Shown: in pieces, positions 37,208 through 45,453 of the stretch
How the letters are laid out: every line of letters begins with the position of its first letter
How positions within the stretch are numbered: the stretch's first letter is position 1
Assembly: GCA_026645575.1 (NCBI GenBank)
Contig: JAPKMW010000001.1
Span: forward strand, 1-64,000
Length of the DNA stretch: 64,000 bases
Direction of reading: 5' to 3'
Source of the DNA: Caldilineaceae bacterium
GTDB taxonomy: Bacteria > Chloroflexota > Anaerolineae > Caldilineales > Caldilineaceae
Program-made: the position numbers and the translations under genes
The notes under the pieces: model-generated
Told to the model about the DNA's origin: nothing
Database searches by the model: none
The model's input: only the letters and a program-made list of their open reading frames with translations

Positions 37208-38614
37208 ATGTTACTACGCTACTTTTATGATGAACGGTTGGCCCAGGCTTCCTATCTGGTCGGTTGTGTGAAGACAGGTGAAGCAATGGTCGTTGACCCC
37301 GAACGGGATATTACTCCCTATCTGCAAATGGCGGCCAAAGAAGGGGTGCGCATTACCCACGTCACCGAGACCCACATCCATGCCGATTTTGTCAGCGGCA
37401 GTCGCGAACTAGCCGCCGCCACCGGCGCAACCGTTTATCTGAGCGACATGGGCGACGCCAACTGGAAATATCAGTATGCGCACGAACCGAACGTGGTGTT
37501 GGTCAACGAAGGCGACAGTTGGATGGTCGGCAACATCAAAGTCGATGTGCTGCACACGCCCGGTCATACGCCGGAACACATCTCTTTCATGATTACGGAT
37601 ACCGCCGGCGCCAATCAACCCATGGGCGTCTTCACCGGTGACTTCCTCTTCGTCGGCGATGTCGGTCGCCCCGATTTGTTGGAAGCGGCTGCCGGCATGA
37701 TGGGTACGGCGGAACCGGGCGCTCGTCGCCAATTCCAGACCGTGAAACGCTTCAAGGATCTGCCCGACTATTTGCAAATTTGGCCGGCGCATGGGGCAGG
37801 CAGCGCTTGTGGCAAAGCGTTGGGCGCCATTCCATCCTCGACGCTGGGCTATGAAAAATTGTTTAACCCGGCCTTCCAGATTGATGAGGAAGAAGCGTTT
37901 GTCAAGTGGCTGCTGGCGGGTCAACCGGAAGCGCCGCGCTATTTCGCCCAGATGAAGAAAGTCAACAAAGAAGGGCCGGCGCTGCTCAAGAATCTGCCGA
38001 CACCACAGCCATTGGATCGGGCAGCAATTGATCATCTGGTGGCCAAGGGCGCCTTTGTGGCCGATTTCCGCAGTCGCATCGCCTTTGCCGCTGCCAACAT
38101 TCCCGGCACCATTAGCATTCCCGAACGCAAGGACTTTAGCACCTTTGTTGGCTGGTTTATTGATTATGCCAAGCCATTCTATTTTGTAACGCCGTCTGTC
38201 GAAGCCCTGGATGACCTGCTGATTGCCCTCCGCAGCATTGGCATCGACAACGTAGCCGGCTATGCGCTGCCAGAGGCAGTGAGTGGCAAGACAGACAAGT
38301 TGCCCGAATGGAGCGCCCAAGAACTGGCGACCCGTCTGCCGCAAAACGGCATTGTGGTCATCGATGTGCGCAACAAGAGCGAATACCTGGAAGGGCATAT
38401 TCGCGGCGCCCGCCACATCCACCTGGGCGCTCTGCCGAAAGTTCTCGACCAAATCCCCCATGATCACACGGTGATCACCAACTGCGCCAGTGGCTACCGC
38501 TCGCAAATTGCGGCCAGCCTGTTGCGCAGCCGGGGCTTTACCAACGTTGTCAACCTGCGCGACGGCAAGGAGGTTTGGTCCAAGGCGGTGGAGACGGTGA
38601 GTGGGGTGAATTGA
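37208..38614 (+). CDS. Metallo-beta-lactamase (persulfide-dioxygenase-like) fused to two rhodanese domains
   Basis: A 468-residue enzyme. The N-terminal 250 residues form a metallo-beta-lactamase fold of the ETHE1 type. THIHADF (55-61) and HTPGHTPEH, TGDFLFVGDVGRPDLLE and WPAHGAGSACG give the His/His/Asp iron ligands; Phe replaces the His that usually follows HAD. Two rhodanese domains follow. The first (about 280-360) lacks a catalytic Cys; the second ends with VITNCASGYRS, Cys426. It would oxidise glutathione or other persulfide to sulfite and exchange sulfane sulfur. Start ATG 37208 behind GGAGTG. Products may leave by the TauE exporter downstream. Confidence 0.9.
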   Translation: MLLRYFYDERLAQASYLVGCVKTGEAMVVDPERDITPYLQMAAKEGVRITHVTETHIHADFVSGSRELAAATGATVYLSDMGDANWKYQYAHEPNVVLVNEGDSWMVGNIKVDVLHTPGHTPEHISFMITDTAGANQPMGVFTGDFLFVGDVGRPDLLEAAAGMMGTAEPGARRQFQTVKRFKDLPDYLQIWPAHGAGSACGKALGAIPSSTLGYEKLFNPAFQIDEEEAFVKWLLAGQPEAPRYFAQMKKVNKEGPALLKNLPTPQPLDRAAIDHLVAKGAFVADFRSRIAFAAANIPGTISIPERKDFSTFVGWFIDYAKPFYFVTPSVEALDDLLIALRSIGIDNVAGYALPEAVSGKTDKLPEWSAQELATRLPQNGIVVIDVRNKSEYLEGHIRGARHIHLGALPKVLDQIPHDHTVITNCASGYRSQIAASLLRSRGFTNVVNLRDGKEVWSKAVETVSGVN

Positions 38615-38619
38615 GAGAT

Positions 38620-38722
38620 TAATATTAGGTGCTGGCTATTGGGTATTGGCTATTAGATGGTTCTGTTTTCATTCAACAGAATCCTTCAATATCCAATATC
38701 TAATAGCCAATACCCAATACTT
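38620..38722. repeat. Low-complexity palindromic spacer (GGCTATTGGGTATTGG units)
   Basis: ATTGGGTATTGGCTATTAGA pairs with TCTAATAGCCAATACCCAAT around a loop; an inner ATTCTG/CAGAAT repeat lies between. The hairpin is nearly perfect. Confidence 0.85.
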
Positions 38723-38752
38723 CCATTTGACAGAGAATAAGGAAAGTTTGCT

Positions 38753-39226
38753 ATGGAATGGCTTTACCAACCCTGGCCCTGGTATGTGAGTGGGCCGCTG
38801 ATTGGGCTGAGTGTGCCGGCGTTGTTGTTGCTGGCGGGGAAGACGTTGGGGGTGTCGAGTAGCTTTCGCCATCTTTGCTCGATTGCGTCGCCCAATTCAA
38901 AGCTCGCTTATGTGCGCGACAATCCGTGGCGCAAAGAACTGTGGAACCTGATCTTTGTCGTCGGGATTTTGCTGGGCGGCTTTGTGGCGGTGCAATTTTT
39001 AGGAGCGACAGGCGGCTATTTGCCTGATCACTATTACACTTGGGGCGGGTCGCTACTGCTCTTTGTCGGCGGCCTTCTGGTTGGCTTTGGGGCGCGCTAT
39101 GCCGATGGCTGCACCTCTGGTCATGCCATTATGGGGCTGGCTAATCTGAAGTGGCCGAGCCTGGTGGCGACGGTGAGTTTCTTTGCCGGCGGTCTGTTGA
39201 TGACGGCGCTGCTCGGTTTCTTCTAA
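38753..39226 (+). CDS. YeeE/YedE-family membrane protein, first half-transporter
   Basis: A 157-residue membrane protein with four hydrophobic segments. GARYADGCTSGHAIMGL is the family Cys motif, which in TsuA/YeeE carries thiosulfate by transient Cys contacts. It is half the size of full YeeE and pairs with the second half encoded 110 bp downstream. A short loop near residues 45-62 (SPNSKLAYVRDNPW) is cytoplasmic or periplasmic. Start ATG 38753 after GAATAAGGAAAG. Together the pair should import a sulfur compound that feeds the rhodanese and dioxygenase proteins. Confidence 0.85.
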   Translation: MEWLYQPWPWYVSGPLIGLSVPALLLLAGKTLGVSSSFRHLCSIASPNSKLAYVRDNPWRKELWNLIFVVGILLGGFVAVQFLGATGGYLPDHYYTWGGSLLLFVGGLLVGFGARYADGCTSGHAIMGLANLKWPSLVATVSFFAGGLLMTALLGFF

Positions 39227-39246
39227 ACAACGTAACTACTACACTC

Positions 39247-39302
39247 GCTCCTAGCCGGTCCGTGACCGGCGGGTGGGCACCGGTCACGGACCGGCTAGGA
39301 GC
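39247..39302. repeat. Perfect 23-bp inverted repeat, GTCCGTGAC family
   Basis: Arms at 39247-39269 and 39280-39302 (GCTCCTAGCCGGTCCGTGAC and so on). This is the third copy of the family after 13581-13636 and 30842-30900, lying between the two half-transporter genes. Confidence 0.9.
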
Positions 39303-39336
39303 TTCGTAATTATTAAACAACAAGGATCTACTCAAG

Positions 39337-39813
39337 ATGATACGTGAACATTCACTCACCAATTCCCCAGCCAAAGGGGGTTCCTTGGCGCAATCGGCCC
39401 TTGTGCAGTCACTCACGGTCTTGCTCGTCGGTATGGCCTTTGGCATTGTCCTCACCAAGTCCGAGGTGATCTCCTGGTTTCGCATCCAAAGCATGTTCCG
39501 CTTTGAAGAGGCCCATGTCTATCTGGTCATGGCGTCGGCAATTGTGGTCGGTGCGCTGTCGCTCTGGATCTTGAACCGGTTCCAGTGGAAGTCCTTGCAA
39601 GGCGAGGTGATCAAGATCAAGGAGAAACCTTACCAAAAGGGGGTAATCTTTGGTGGGATCCTCTTTGGCATGGGCTGGGCTATCACCGGCGCCTGCCCCG
39701 GCCCGATCTATGCCCAACTGGGCAGCGGTGAAGCGTTGGCGCTCATCACCTTTGCCGGGGCCTTTGTCGGCTCCTATCTATATGCGTATGTGCGGCCGTA
39801 TCTGCTGCATTGA
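39337..39813 (+). CDS. YeeE/YedE-family membrane protein, second half-transporter
   Basis: A 158-residue membrane protein. The Cys motif reads GMGWAITGACPGPIYAQLG. Four hydrophobic segments are seen, and a basic loop (KIKEKPYQKG) lies before the last two. A 20-residue polar N-terminus precedes the first helix. It complements the half encoded at 38753, as in other split YeeE/DUF6691 pairs. Start ATG 39337 after CAAGGATCTACTCAAG. Role inferred: import of thiosulfate or a related sulfur anion. Confidence 0.85.
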   Translation: MIREHSLTNSPAKGGSLAQSALVQSLTVLLVGMAFGIVLTKSEVISWFRIQSMFRFEEAHVYLVMASAIVVGALSLWILNRFQWKSLQGEVIKIKEKPYQKGVIFGGILFGMGWAITGACPGPIYAQLGSGEALALITFAGAFVGSYLYAYVRPYLLH

Positions 39814-39816
39814 TCG

Positions 39817-39866
39817 GTAGTAAAGATTTTAGTCTTGTTGTGAACGAAGACTAAAGTCTTTACTAC
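39817..39866. repeat. Inverted repeat between half-transporter and exporter genes
   Basis: GTAGTAAAGATTTTAGTCTT (39817-39836) pairs with AAGACTAAAGTCTTTACTAC (39847-39866), one mismatch, 10-base loop. It could be a terminator-like hairpin, but no T-run follows. Confidence 0.85.
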
Positions 39867-39896
39867 GATTTAGTTAAGAAAGAAGACGTTACCGTG

Positions 39897-40790
39897 ATGA
39901 CGATTTTGATTGATCTACTGGTAGGCGGCGCCATAGGGTTGACGCTGGGCTTGTTGGGCGGCGGCGGTTCAATTTTGACAGTACCGGCGCTCGTCTATCT
40001 GGTGGGGCAAAGTCCGCAGGCAGCAGTAACGGCTTCGCTCATTATCGTAGGCGCCAACAGTATGCTGGGCGCCTACTTTCATCGCGCCCAGGGGACGCTT
40101 AACTGGCGGGTGGCGCTGACCTTTGGCGGCGTGGGGATGATGGCGGCCTACTGGTCGGCGGGGCTTTCCCATCTCTTCTCGTCAACCATGTTGCTGATCC
40201 TCTTTGCGCTCTTAATGATTGTGGTCGGCGCCCTCATGATTCTGCGCAAGACGCCGACCGAGGATACCGCCAAGCCCCACAGTTGGCCAGCCATTCTGCT
40301 CAGTGGCGCCGGCGTCGGCGTCCTCACCGGGTTCTTGGGGGTGGGCGGCGGCTTTTTGGTTGTGCCGGCGCTAGTGATGTTGGTCGGTTTGCCTATGCGC
40401 CAGGCGGTTGGCACCTCGCTGGTGATCATTGCTATGAATAGCTTAGCCGGGTTATTGGGCCATTTGGGCCAAACGTCGATTGATTATGTAACGATTGCGC
40501 TCTTTGTGGTGGCCGGATTGGGCGGCACCTTTCTCGGCACAGCGTTGACCAAGGTAATTCGGGCGGAACAGTTGCGCCGTCTCTTTGCCGGCTTTGTGAT
40601 TGTCTTAGCGCTCTTTTTGCTATATGATAATGTACCGAAGTTGATTCCGGTGCAAGCGAAGGAAGCGACAACAAATGGGGGGAGGAACGAATTAGTGGTG
40701 TCGCCATCAGTAACGATTCGTTCTTTTCCAGCGTACCCAGTGGGTGTGTTATCAGTGATGGGAGGAAGAGTAAAGAATGCCATTGTTTGA
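39897..40790 (+). CDS. TauE/SafE-family sulfite or anion exporter
   Basis: About 297 residues with eight hydrophobic segments in two homologous halves. The first half opens VGGAIGLTLGLLGGGGSILTVPALVYLVG; the second has GVGVLTGFLGVGGGFLVVPALVML. These duplicated GxLGxGGG signatures define the family. The last 45 residues (after LFLLYDN) are soluble and of no known kind. I start at ATG 39897; a GTG at 39894 is possible. In this locus it would export the sulfite made by the persulfide dioxygenase (inference). Confidence 0.87.
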   Translation: MTILIDLLVGGAIGLTLGLLGGGGSILTVPALVYLVGQSPQAAVTASLIIVGANSMLGAYFHRAQGTLNWRVALTFGGVGMMAAYWSAGLSHLFSSTMLLILFALLMIVVGALMILRKTPTEDTAKPHSWPAILLSGAGVGVLTGFLGVGGGFLVVPALVMLVGLPMRQAVGTSLVIIAMNSLAGLLGHLGQTSIDYVTIALFVVAGLGGTFLGTALTKVIRAEQLRRLFAGFVIVLALFLLYDNVPKLIPVQAKEATTNGGRNELVVSPSVTIRSFPAYPVGVLSVMGGRVKNAIV

Positions 40791-40983
40791 CTTTATTTGC
40801 ACCAGTTGCGGTGCGCACTTTGAACGGTTGATTCGCGGCAGTGGGCAAAACGCCCAGGCGGTTGTCTGTCCGGTTTGTAAAAGCCAGGAGACACAGAAAC
40901 AGCTTGCCACCTTTGCCGTCACCGGCGGCAGTTCGACGGGCAGTAGCGCCGCTGCGGCCAATTGTGCGCCGGGCGGAACTTGA
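40777..40983 (+). CDS. FmdB-type small zinc-ribbon protein
   Basis: A 68-residue protein with two Cys pairs, ICTSCG and CPVCKS, which form a zinc ribbon of the FmdB/CxxC_CXXC_SSSS class. The tail is Ser-, Gly- and Ala-rich and ends NCAPGGT with one more Cys. It overlaps the exporter gene by 14 bases and so is translationally linked to it. Such proteins are probably regulatory, but no specific role is known. The start is ATG 40777. Confidence 0.85.
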   Translation: MPLFDFICTSCGAHFERLIRGSGQNAQAVVCPVCKSQETQKQLATFAVTGGSSTGSSAAAANCAPGGT

Positions 40984-41194
40984 GGGTTGCCCTGGCAGCG
41001 CTGACCGTGTGTCAGCCCAACCTTTGGTAAAAAGATCCAACAACGTTTGGATGAGAGTGGCCGGTAGCCGGTAGCGGGTAAAACGTGCCACCTGCTACCG
41101 GCATATTTGCTTGGAAAAGAAAGTGCATGAATATTAACAAACGCGCAACCCCTTATGCCATGATAAAGTCGTGGCGACAAGAAAGAGAGACCTT

Positions 41195-41617
41195 ATGCGG
41201 CGTTTTCTATTGACCCTTCTCATCGTTTTGTTGTTTGCGCTTACGGCCTGTGGCGCCCCGTCGACACCCGCCGCCGCTAGCGGCGCCGAGATTGATCTGG
41301 CGACCTTGCCGGCTTTGGTCGATCCCCAGACGGCCAACCTGCTGCGGGAGCGCGATGATGTGCTGTTGATCGATGTTCGCGAACAAGCCGAGTATGACGC
41401 CGGCCACATCCCCGACATTACCCTGATCCCTATGGGCGAGATCCCCAACCGGCTGGCCGACATTCCCAAAGACAAAACCGTCATTGTCAGTTGCCAAAGC
41501 GGTCGCCGCAGTGCGCAGATCGCCAGCTTTTTACAAGAACAAGGCTTTACCAACATCCACGATCTGGACGGCGGCTTTTCTGCCTGGCAGCGGGCCGGGT
41601 TGCCAGTGGAGCAGTAG
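41195..41617 (+). CDS. Rhodanese-domain lipoprotein
   Basis: A 140-residue exported sulfurtransferase. The signal peptide FLLTLLIVLLFALTAC ends in a lipobox with Cys19. After an Ala/Ser spacer, the rhodanese domain has LLIDVREQAEYDAGHIPD and the active loop VSCQSGRRSA (Cys at about residue 100), and ends DGGFSAWQRAGLP. The 211-base gap upstream of it contains no gene. Start at ATG 41195 behind AGAGAGACC. It is the periplasmic-side counterpart of the cytoplasmic rhodanese at 36730. Confidence 0.9.
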   Translation: MRRFLLTLLIVLLFALTACGAPSTPAAASGAEIDLATLPALVDPQTANLLRERDDVLLIDVREQAEYDAGHIPDITLIPMGEIPNRLADIPKDKTVIVSCQSGRRSAQIASFLQEQGFTNIHDLDGGFSAWQRAGLPVEQ

Positions 41618-41622
41618 CGGGA

Positions 41623-41722
41623 GACAGGGAGATAGAGAGATACGACCTATCTCCCTGTTTACCCGTCTCCCTGTTTACCTGTTTACCTGTTTACCTGTCT
41701 ACCTGTTTCCCTGTTTACTTGT
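41623..41722. repeat. Tandem-repeat spacer (CTGTTTACC units)
   Basis: GGGAGACAGGGAGATAG pairs with CTATCTCCCTGTTTACCC, followed by about seven tandem TGTTTACC-like units. The tandem part is unpaired and is longer than in the other spacers. Confidence 0.8.
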
Positions 41723-41829
41723 ACTTGCCCTCATCGGTTGGTTTCTTCCTTCTACTGATGGTATACTTGCTCACTATACCATAACCAGCTTACAAACCCC
41801 GCAGCAAGCGCCAGCAAGAGGAGGAGACG

Positions 41830-43191
41830 ATGAGGGATCAGGCACTCGTAAAACAAGTCATGGACTGTATGGAGCAGACCGGGGTGCCAGGCGTGGCCGT
41901 TGGCATTTGGCAGCAAAATGCCGATTCGCCCCTTGAAGGGATGACCGGCATCGGCGTCACCAATCGCGACCATGCTCTCCCCGTGAACGAAGACACCCTC
42001 TTCCAGATTGGCTCCATCTCCAAGACGATGACAGCGACCATTGCCATGCGTCTAGTGGAGATGGGCAAGCTTGATCTGGACATGCCCATCCGCCACTATC
42101 TCCCCGCATTTCAAATGCAAGACGCCGAAGCGCAAGAGAAGGCTACCGTGCGTCACCTCTTCATCCACACGGCCGGCTGGGTGGGCGACTATTTTGAGAA
42201 TACCGGACGCGGCGATGACGCCTTGGCCCGATATGTCGCCAACATGGCCGCGTTGCCGCAACAAGCGCCGCTGGGGTTGCTCTGGTCGTATAACAACGCC
42301 AGTTTTAGTCTTGCCGGACGGGTAATCGAGATTGTCACCGGTAAGCCCTTCGAGACCGTGGCCCACGAACTGCTTTTTGCGCCGCTGGGCATGACCATGT
42401 CCTTCTTCTTTAGCGAGGAGATCATGACCCATCGCTTTGCGGTCGGCCATATTGTCACGCCAGAGGGAACCAAAGTGGCGACGCCTTGGGCATTGGCGCG
42501 CAGCGCTCACCCTGCTGGCGGGGTGACATCGTCGGTGCGCGATATGTTGCGCTATGCCCGCTTCCATCTCAATGGCGGGCGCACCGACAGCGGCGAACAG
42601 TTGCTGCAACCGGCGACCATTGCCGCCATGCAAGCGCCTCAGGCCACCGCCGGCAGCATAGCGGACGCCGTCGGCATCAGTTGGCTACTCAACGACCTAA
42701 GCGGCGTGCGGCTGGTGAGCCACGGCGGCGCCACCAACGGACAGATCGCGCAGTTGCTGTTGGCGCCTGAGAGGGGATTTGCTCTGGTCATCCTCACCAA
42801 TGCCAATCGCGGGCGGGAAGTCACACGCGATCTGACCAATTGGGCGCTGCAACATTATCTCGGTCTACAACAGCCGACGCTCCACCACCAAACCCTGACC
42901 ACAGCCGAATTGCAGCCCTACACCGGCTACTACAAAGCGCAGTTAAGCGAAGTCGAAGTGACTAGCGCCAACGGCGGCCTGGTCTTACAGATCATCCCCC
43001 AACCAGGCTTCCCCGACAAAAATTCACCCGCCGCCCCCACCCCGCCGCCTGCGTCCGCTGCCTTTTTTGCCGCCGACCGGGTGGTCATCACCGATGGCCC
43101 CAGCAAAGAATCGAAATGCGAATTCATCCGCAATGAACAAGGTGACGTAGTCTGGTTCCGCGTCGGTGGGCGCATTCATCGACGACAGTAG
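41830..43191 (+). CDS. Serine beta-lactamase-like hydrolase (class C / esterase EstB type)
   Basis: A 453-residue cytoplasmic or unconventional serine hydrolase. The SxxK motif is GSISKTM (Ser62, Lys65), the YxN-type motif is SYNNAS, and a late HGGATNG stands where KTG or HxG is expected. The core is about 360 residues; the C-terminal 90 form a lipocalin-like or DUF3471-type addition. No signal peptide is visible, so a cell-wall or antibiotic role is less likely than esterase or peptidase activity. Start ATG 41830 behind GAGGAGGAGACG. Confidence 0.85.
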   Translation: MRDQALVKQVMDCMEQTGVPGVAVGIWQQNADSPLEGMTGIGVTNRDHALPVNEDTLFQIGSISKTMTATIAMRLVEMGKLDLDMPIRHYLPAFQMQDAEAQEKATVRHLFIHTAGWVGDYFENTGRGDDALARYVANMAALPQQAPLGLLWSYNNASFSLAGRVIEIVTGKPFETVAHELLFAPLGMTMSFFFSEEIMTHRFAVGHIVTPEGTKVATPWALARSAHPAGGVTSSVRDMLRYARFHLNGGRTDSGEQLLQPATIAAMQAPQATAGSIADAVGISWLLNDLSGVRLVSHGGATNGQIAQLLLAPERGFALVILTNANRGREVTRDLTNWALQHYLGLQQPTLHHQTLTTAELQPYTGYYKAQLSEVEVTSANGGLVLQIIPQPGFPDKNSPAAPTPPPASAAFFAADRVVITDGPSKESKCEFIRNEQGDVVWFRVGGRIHRRQ

Positions 43192-43279
43192 CGCGCGACT
43201 CACTGCCGGCTCTAGTGTTCATGTAGTGAGGAATATGTCAATATGATTTTGTCAAATCTGTTTTATCGAGTGCTTTCGT

Positions 43280-43350
43280 TCCGGAGGGACGGTTGAGTTT
43301 AGCGAGAAAGATTAAATTCTGCCCTAAACTCAAGCGTCCCTCTGGGACGG
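43280..43350. repeat. Inverted repeat, GGGACGCTTGA/TAAACTC family (copy 2)
   Basis: CCGGAGGGACGGTTGAGTTT pairs with AAACTCAAGCGTCCCTCTGG. Related copies lie at 28822-28898 and 50193-50268. It occupies the middle of the 236-base gap between the hydrolase and the Rossmann enzyme. Confidence 0.85.
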
Positions 43351-43427
43351 GTGAACTGCTCAAGAGTGATTTGACAGGACAAGAACAATCCATAAAAAAC
43401 TTACTTTGATTCAAAACGAGAAACCTT

Positions 43428-44573
43428 ATGACAGCAACCATCATCAGTCCCTTTGGCCAGCCGACGCCTGGTCTCCGCATTAAAGAAGGCTCACCGCCGC
43501 TAACAAAACCGACCAAAGAGGAGATCGAAGCCTTTCCCAGTGAGGCGAGCGCCTTGCGCGATCACACCTGGGCCGCACAACAGCCGCTGATTGCCAACGG
43601 GCAATATGACATGAATTGGGTCGAGGGGCGTCATATTTTGATTGCTGGTGGCACGGGGCCTGGCTTGGGTGGCGCTTTTGCCACAGCCCTGCTCGGCCAG
43701 GGGCGCGCCGCCAGTATCACTGTGGTTGGGCGTGATCTGAGCCGATCGATCAACTATGAAACCGGCAAGGCCATGCAGGCGCAAGCAGAAGCTCAAGGGT
43801 TAGGCGACCGCTTTCACTGGCTCAACGATGGGCTAGCTTTGGAAGGCGGGCCGTTGGAAAAATTGATTACAGCACTGAAGAGTGCCGGCGCTGATCGGGT
43901 GGTCTATTTCAACACAGTGGCCGCCGCTATCTCCGGTCTGCAACCGGGAATGCCGCCAGTCTATGTCAAGGATGTGGATGCCGAAGGGTTGTTCCAATGG
44001 CAACTGCGTGAACTGAATGAGAAAGAGTTGGAGATCACCCGCTTTGTCATGGGCGAAATGGCGGTGCGCTTCCCCGCTGTATTGGAGGCCAATGGCATCG
44101 GCGTCGAGGCCAGCGTCTTTGCCGACTGGCGCGGCAGCCTGGATAAGATCAGTCGCGACCCCAGCCAACGCGAATACGGCCGCCACGGCGCCTATTCGAC
44201 CAGCCTCTACCTGCCCAAAGAGTATCTGCAAGCCGATGCCCGCGCCGCCTTTGGCACGGGGCGCAAGGTGCTGGACATCTTCTACCCGATGATGCGCACG
44301 CGCGCCCTGCCCCTCATCCCCGGCGGCCTGACGATTGCCGCCGTCAACGAAAAGGTGATGCAACGGGAAGGCGTCCGTCGCTTGGACGTGCCGGAACTGG
44401 CGCTCCGGGGGCTGGACTTTGTCGGCAAGGCGCTCACCGCCGGCTACGACAACCCCTTCCCCCGCGCCGACGCCCACGATGCCCATCTCGACGACTGGAT
44501 GTTTGAGGTGGTGGCGAAACTGACCGATGATGAGAACAGCGATTTTTATTATAAGCGCTGGATTGAGGGATAA
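43428..44573 (+). CDS. Rossmann-fold oxidoreductase of unknown specificity
   Basis: A 381-residue protein. A 60-residue N-terminal part precedes HILIAGGTGPGLGGAFATAL, a classic dinucleotide-binding loop. SDR-like strands follow, including SAGADRVVYFNTVAAAIS. I cannot place a catalytic Tyr-Lys pair confidently. The segments ITRFVMGEMA and MMRTRALPLIPGG recall trans-2-enoyl reductases of the FabV type in order, but its usual YX8K motif is not obvious. I therefore leave the substrate open. It has no operon partner. Confidence 0.6.
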   Translation: MTATIISPFGQPTPGLRIKEGSPPLTKPTKEEIEAFPSEASALRDHTWAAQQPLIANGQYDMNWVEGRHILIAGGTGPGLGGAFATALLGQGRAASITVVGRDLSRSINYETGKAMQAQAEAQGLGDRFHWLNDGLALEGGPLEKLITALKSAGADRVVYFNTVAAAISGLQPGMPPVYVKDVDAEGLFQWQLRELNEKELEITRFVMGEMAVRFPAVLEANGIGVEASVFADWRGSLDKISRDPSQREYGRHGAYSTSLYLPKEYLQADARAAFGTGRKVLDIFYPMMRTRALPLIPGGLTIAAVNEKVMQREGVRRLDVPELALRGLDFVGKALTAGYDNPFPRADAHDAHLDDWMFEVVAKLTDDENSDFYYKRWIEG

Positions 44574-44590
44574 GCGAACCATCGTGAACT

Positions 44591-44648
44591 GCGAAACCTA
44601 GGCCAGATGGTTAGTTATGCGCCGCTGATCATCCGGTCTAGGTTTCGC
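44591..44648. repeat. Inverted repeat (GCGAAACCTAG arms)
   Basis: GCGAAACCTAGGCC (44591-44604) pairs with GGTCTAGGTTTCGC (44635-44648), one mismatch, 30-base loop. The right arm contains the shifted-frame stop of the toxin remnant. Confidence 0.8.
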
Positions 44649-44966
44649 GGTCAATCGGCGTAGCAGAAGAAGCGCCTTGGTGTAGTTTCTTGCCTAGAAT
44701 GGCGAGGATGGGCGCAAAATGGCGCACGTTGGTGGTGTACAACCGAGACCATAAAGGTAGATCGCATCTTTGACAATTGTGCGCAGGTACTCGCCAAGCA
44801 CATATGTGGAGGTGATCAGCCGGTAATTGGCTACCTCTTTCTCTAATTGCACCTGCCTTTTCATGCTGCCACCAACTCGATCAATCTGGACGTTGTATCC
44901 AAGAAAAGCGTCGGCTTGCTCACAGCCGCTCCTCGACTCTAGGAAGATATTGTTCCGTACCAGCAA
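44638..44966 (-). pseudogene. PIN-domain (VapC-like) toxin remnant with frameshift
   Basis: Minus-strand remnant of a PIN nuclease toxin. The first frame (from 44966) gives LITSTYVLGEYLRTIVKDAI and then stops at 44694 with out-of-family residues. The +1 frame from about 44738 reads YTTNVRHFAPILAILGKKL, which resembles the conserved 'TTN-R-F-P' C-terminal strand of PIN domains, and stops at 44638. A frameshift or small deletion near 44738 therefore explains the break. The N-terminal 35 residues (MLVRNNIFLESRSGCEQADA) do not clearly show the first Asp motif. Toxin activity is probably lost. Confidence 0.5.
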
Positions 44967-45177
44967 TTTGCTCCATCATGGTCACACAATGGGCCAAACG
45001 ATGGTGCGCCCCTACCCGTTGCGCCTGCTGTTGCGTCTGGTAGGTTTCCCAGCGCATTACCACCACTTTCGGTTGATTATGGCTGGTCACCACCACTGAC
45101 TCATCTCGTTCCGCAATCCGACGAACCAAGGCCGGAAAGTTGTCATGCGCTTCCGTCACACTCATGGTTTGTGGCAT
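44920..45177 (-). CDS. Phd/YefM-type antitoxin
   Basis: An 85-residue antitoxin. MSVTEAHDNFPALVRRIAER and VVVTSHNQPKVVVMRWETYQ are the two conserved halves of the Phd/YefM DNA-binding dimer. The C-terminal 30 residues would be the toxin-wrapping tail. It overlaps the start of the broken PIN toxin frame by 47 bases. Start at ATG 45177 or at the inner ATG 45165 (MSVTEAH). It probably represses its own promoter through the adjacent palindrome at 45200-45240 and might persist as a solitary regulator. Confidence 0.75.
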   Translation of the reverse strand: MPQTMSVTEAHDNFPALVRRIAERDESVVVTSHNQPKVVVMRWETYQTQQQAQRVGAHHRLAHCVTMMEQIAGTEQYLPRVEERL

Positions 45178-45199
45178 TGTCTCCTCGCTATCAGGTAAG

Positions 45200-45240
45200 T
45201 TACATTAAATCTGCCCATATTTTGGGCAGATTTAATGTAA
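45200..45240. promoter_or_regulatory. Perfect 18-bp palindrome upstream of the antitoxin gene
   Basis: TTACATTAAATCTGCCCA (45200-45217) pairs perfectly with 45223-45240 across the 5-base loop TATTT. It begins 22 bases upstream of the antitoxin start codon, where an autoregulatory Phd/YefM operator is expected. A dispersed-repeat origin is also possible. The rest of the 276-base gap to 45453 shows no gene. Confidence 0.6.
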
Positions 45241-45453
45241 TCAAGGGATGATGCTTTGAAGGCCGGCAATTGACGCCTGGCCTCTGCTGAAAATTCGTTG
45301 CTGTGGAACATGCTTCCTCACGAATGCGTTCCCTTTTGGCTTTGGCAAATTTCGCCGATTAGCGATCAACCGCTATAATGAGCCGGTTGTCATGCTATCC
45401 ATCCTTACCATCGCAACAACCTGACAACAGAAAGGAACGATCATTTCGCGCTC

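Noticed and set aside
37409..38506. A 365-codon open frame on the minus strand
   Set aside because: It lies opposite the dioxygenase-rhodanese gene, shows no family motifs, and is explained by GC-rich codon use.
41640..41722. Possible CRISPR-like array of short repeats (also 5480-5550)
   Set aside because: The units are 8-15 bases, contiguous with no unique spacers, and no cas genes are near. They are tandem low-complexity repeats.
43428..44573. Confident FabV (trans-2-enoyl reductase) assignment
   Set aside because: Some segments resemble the order of FabV motifs, but the catalytic YX8K motif is not found, so the specificity is left open.
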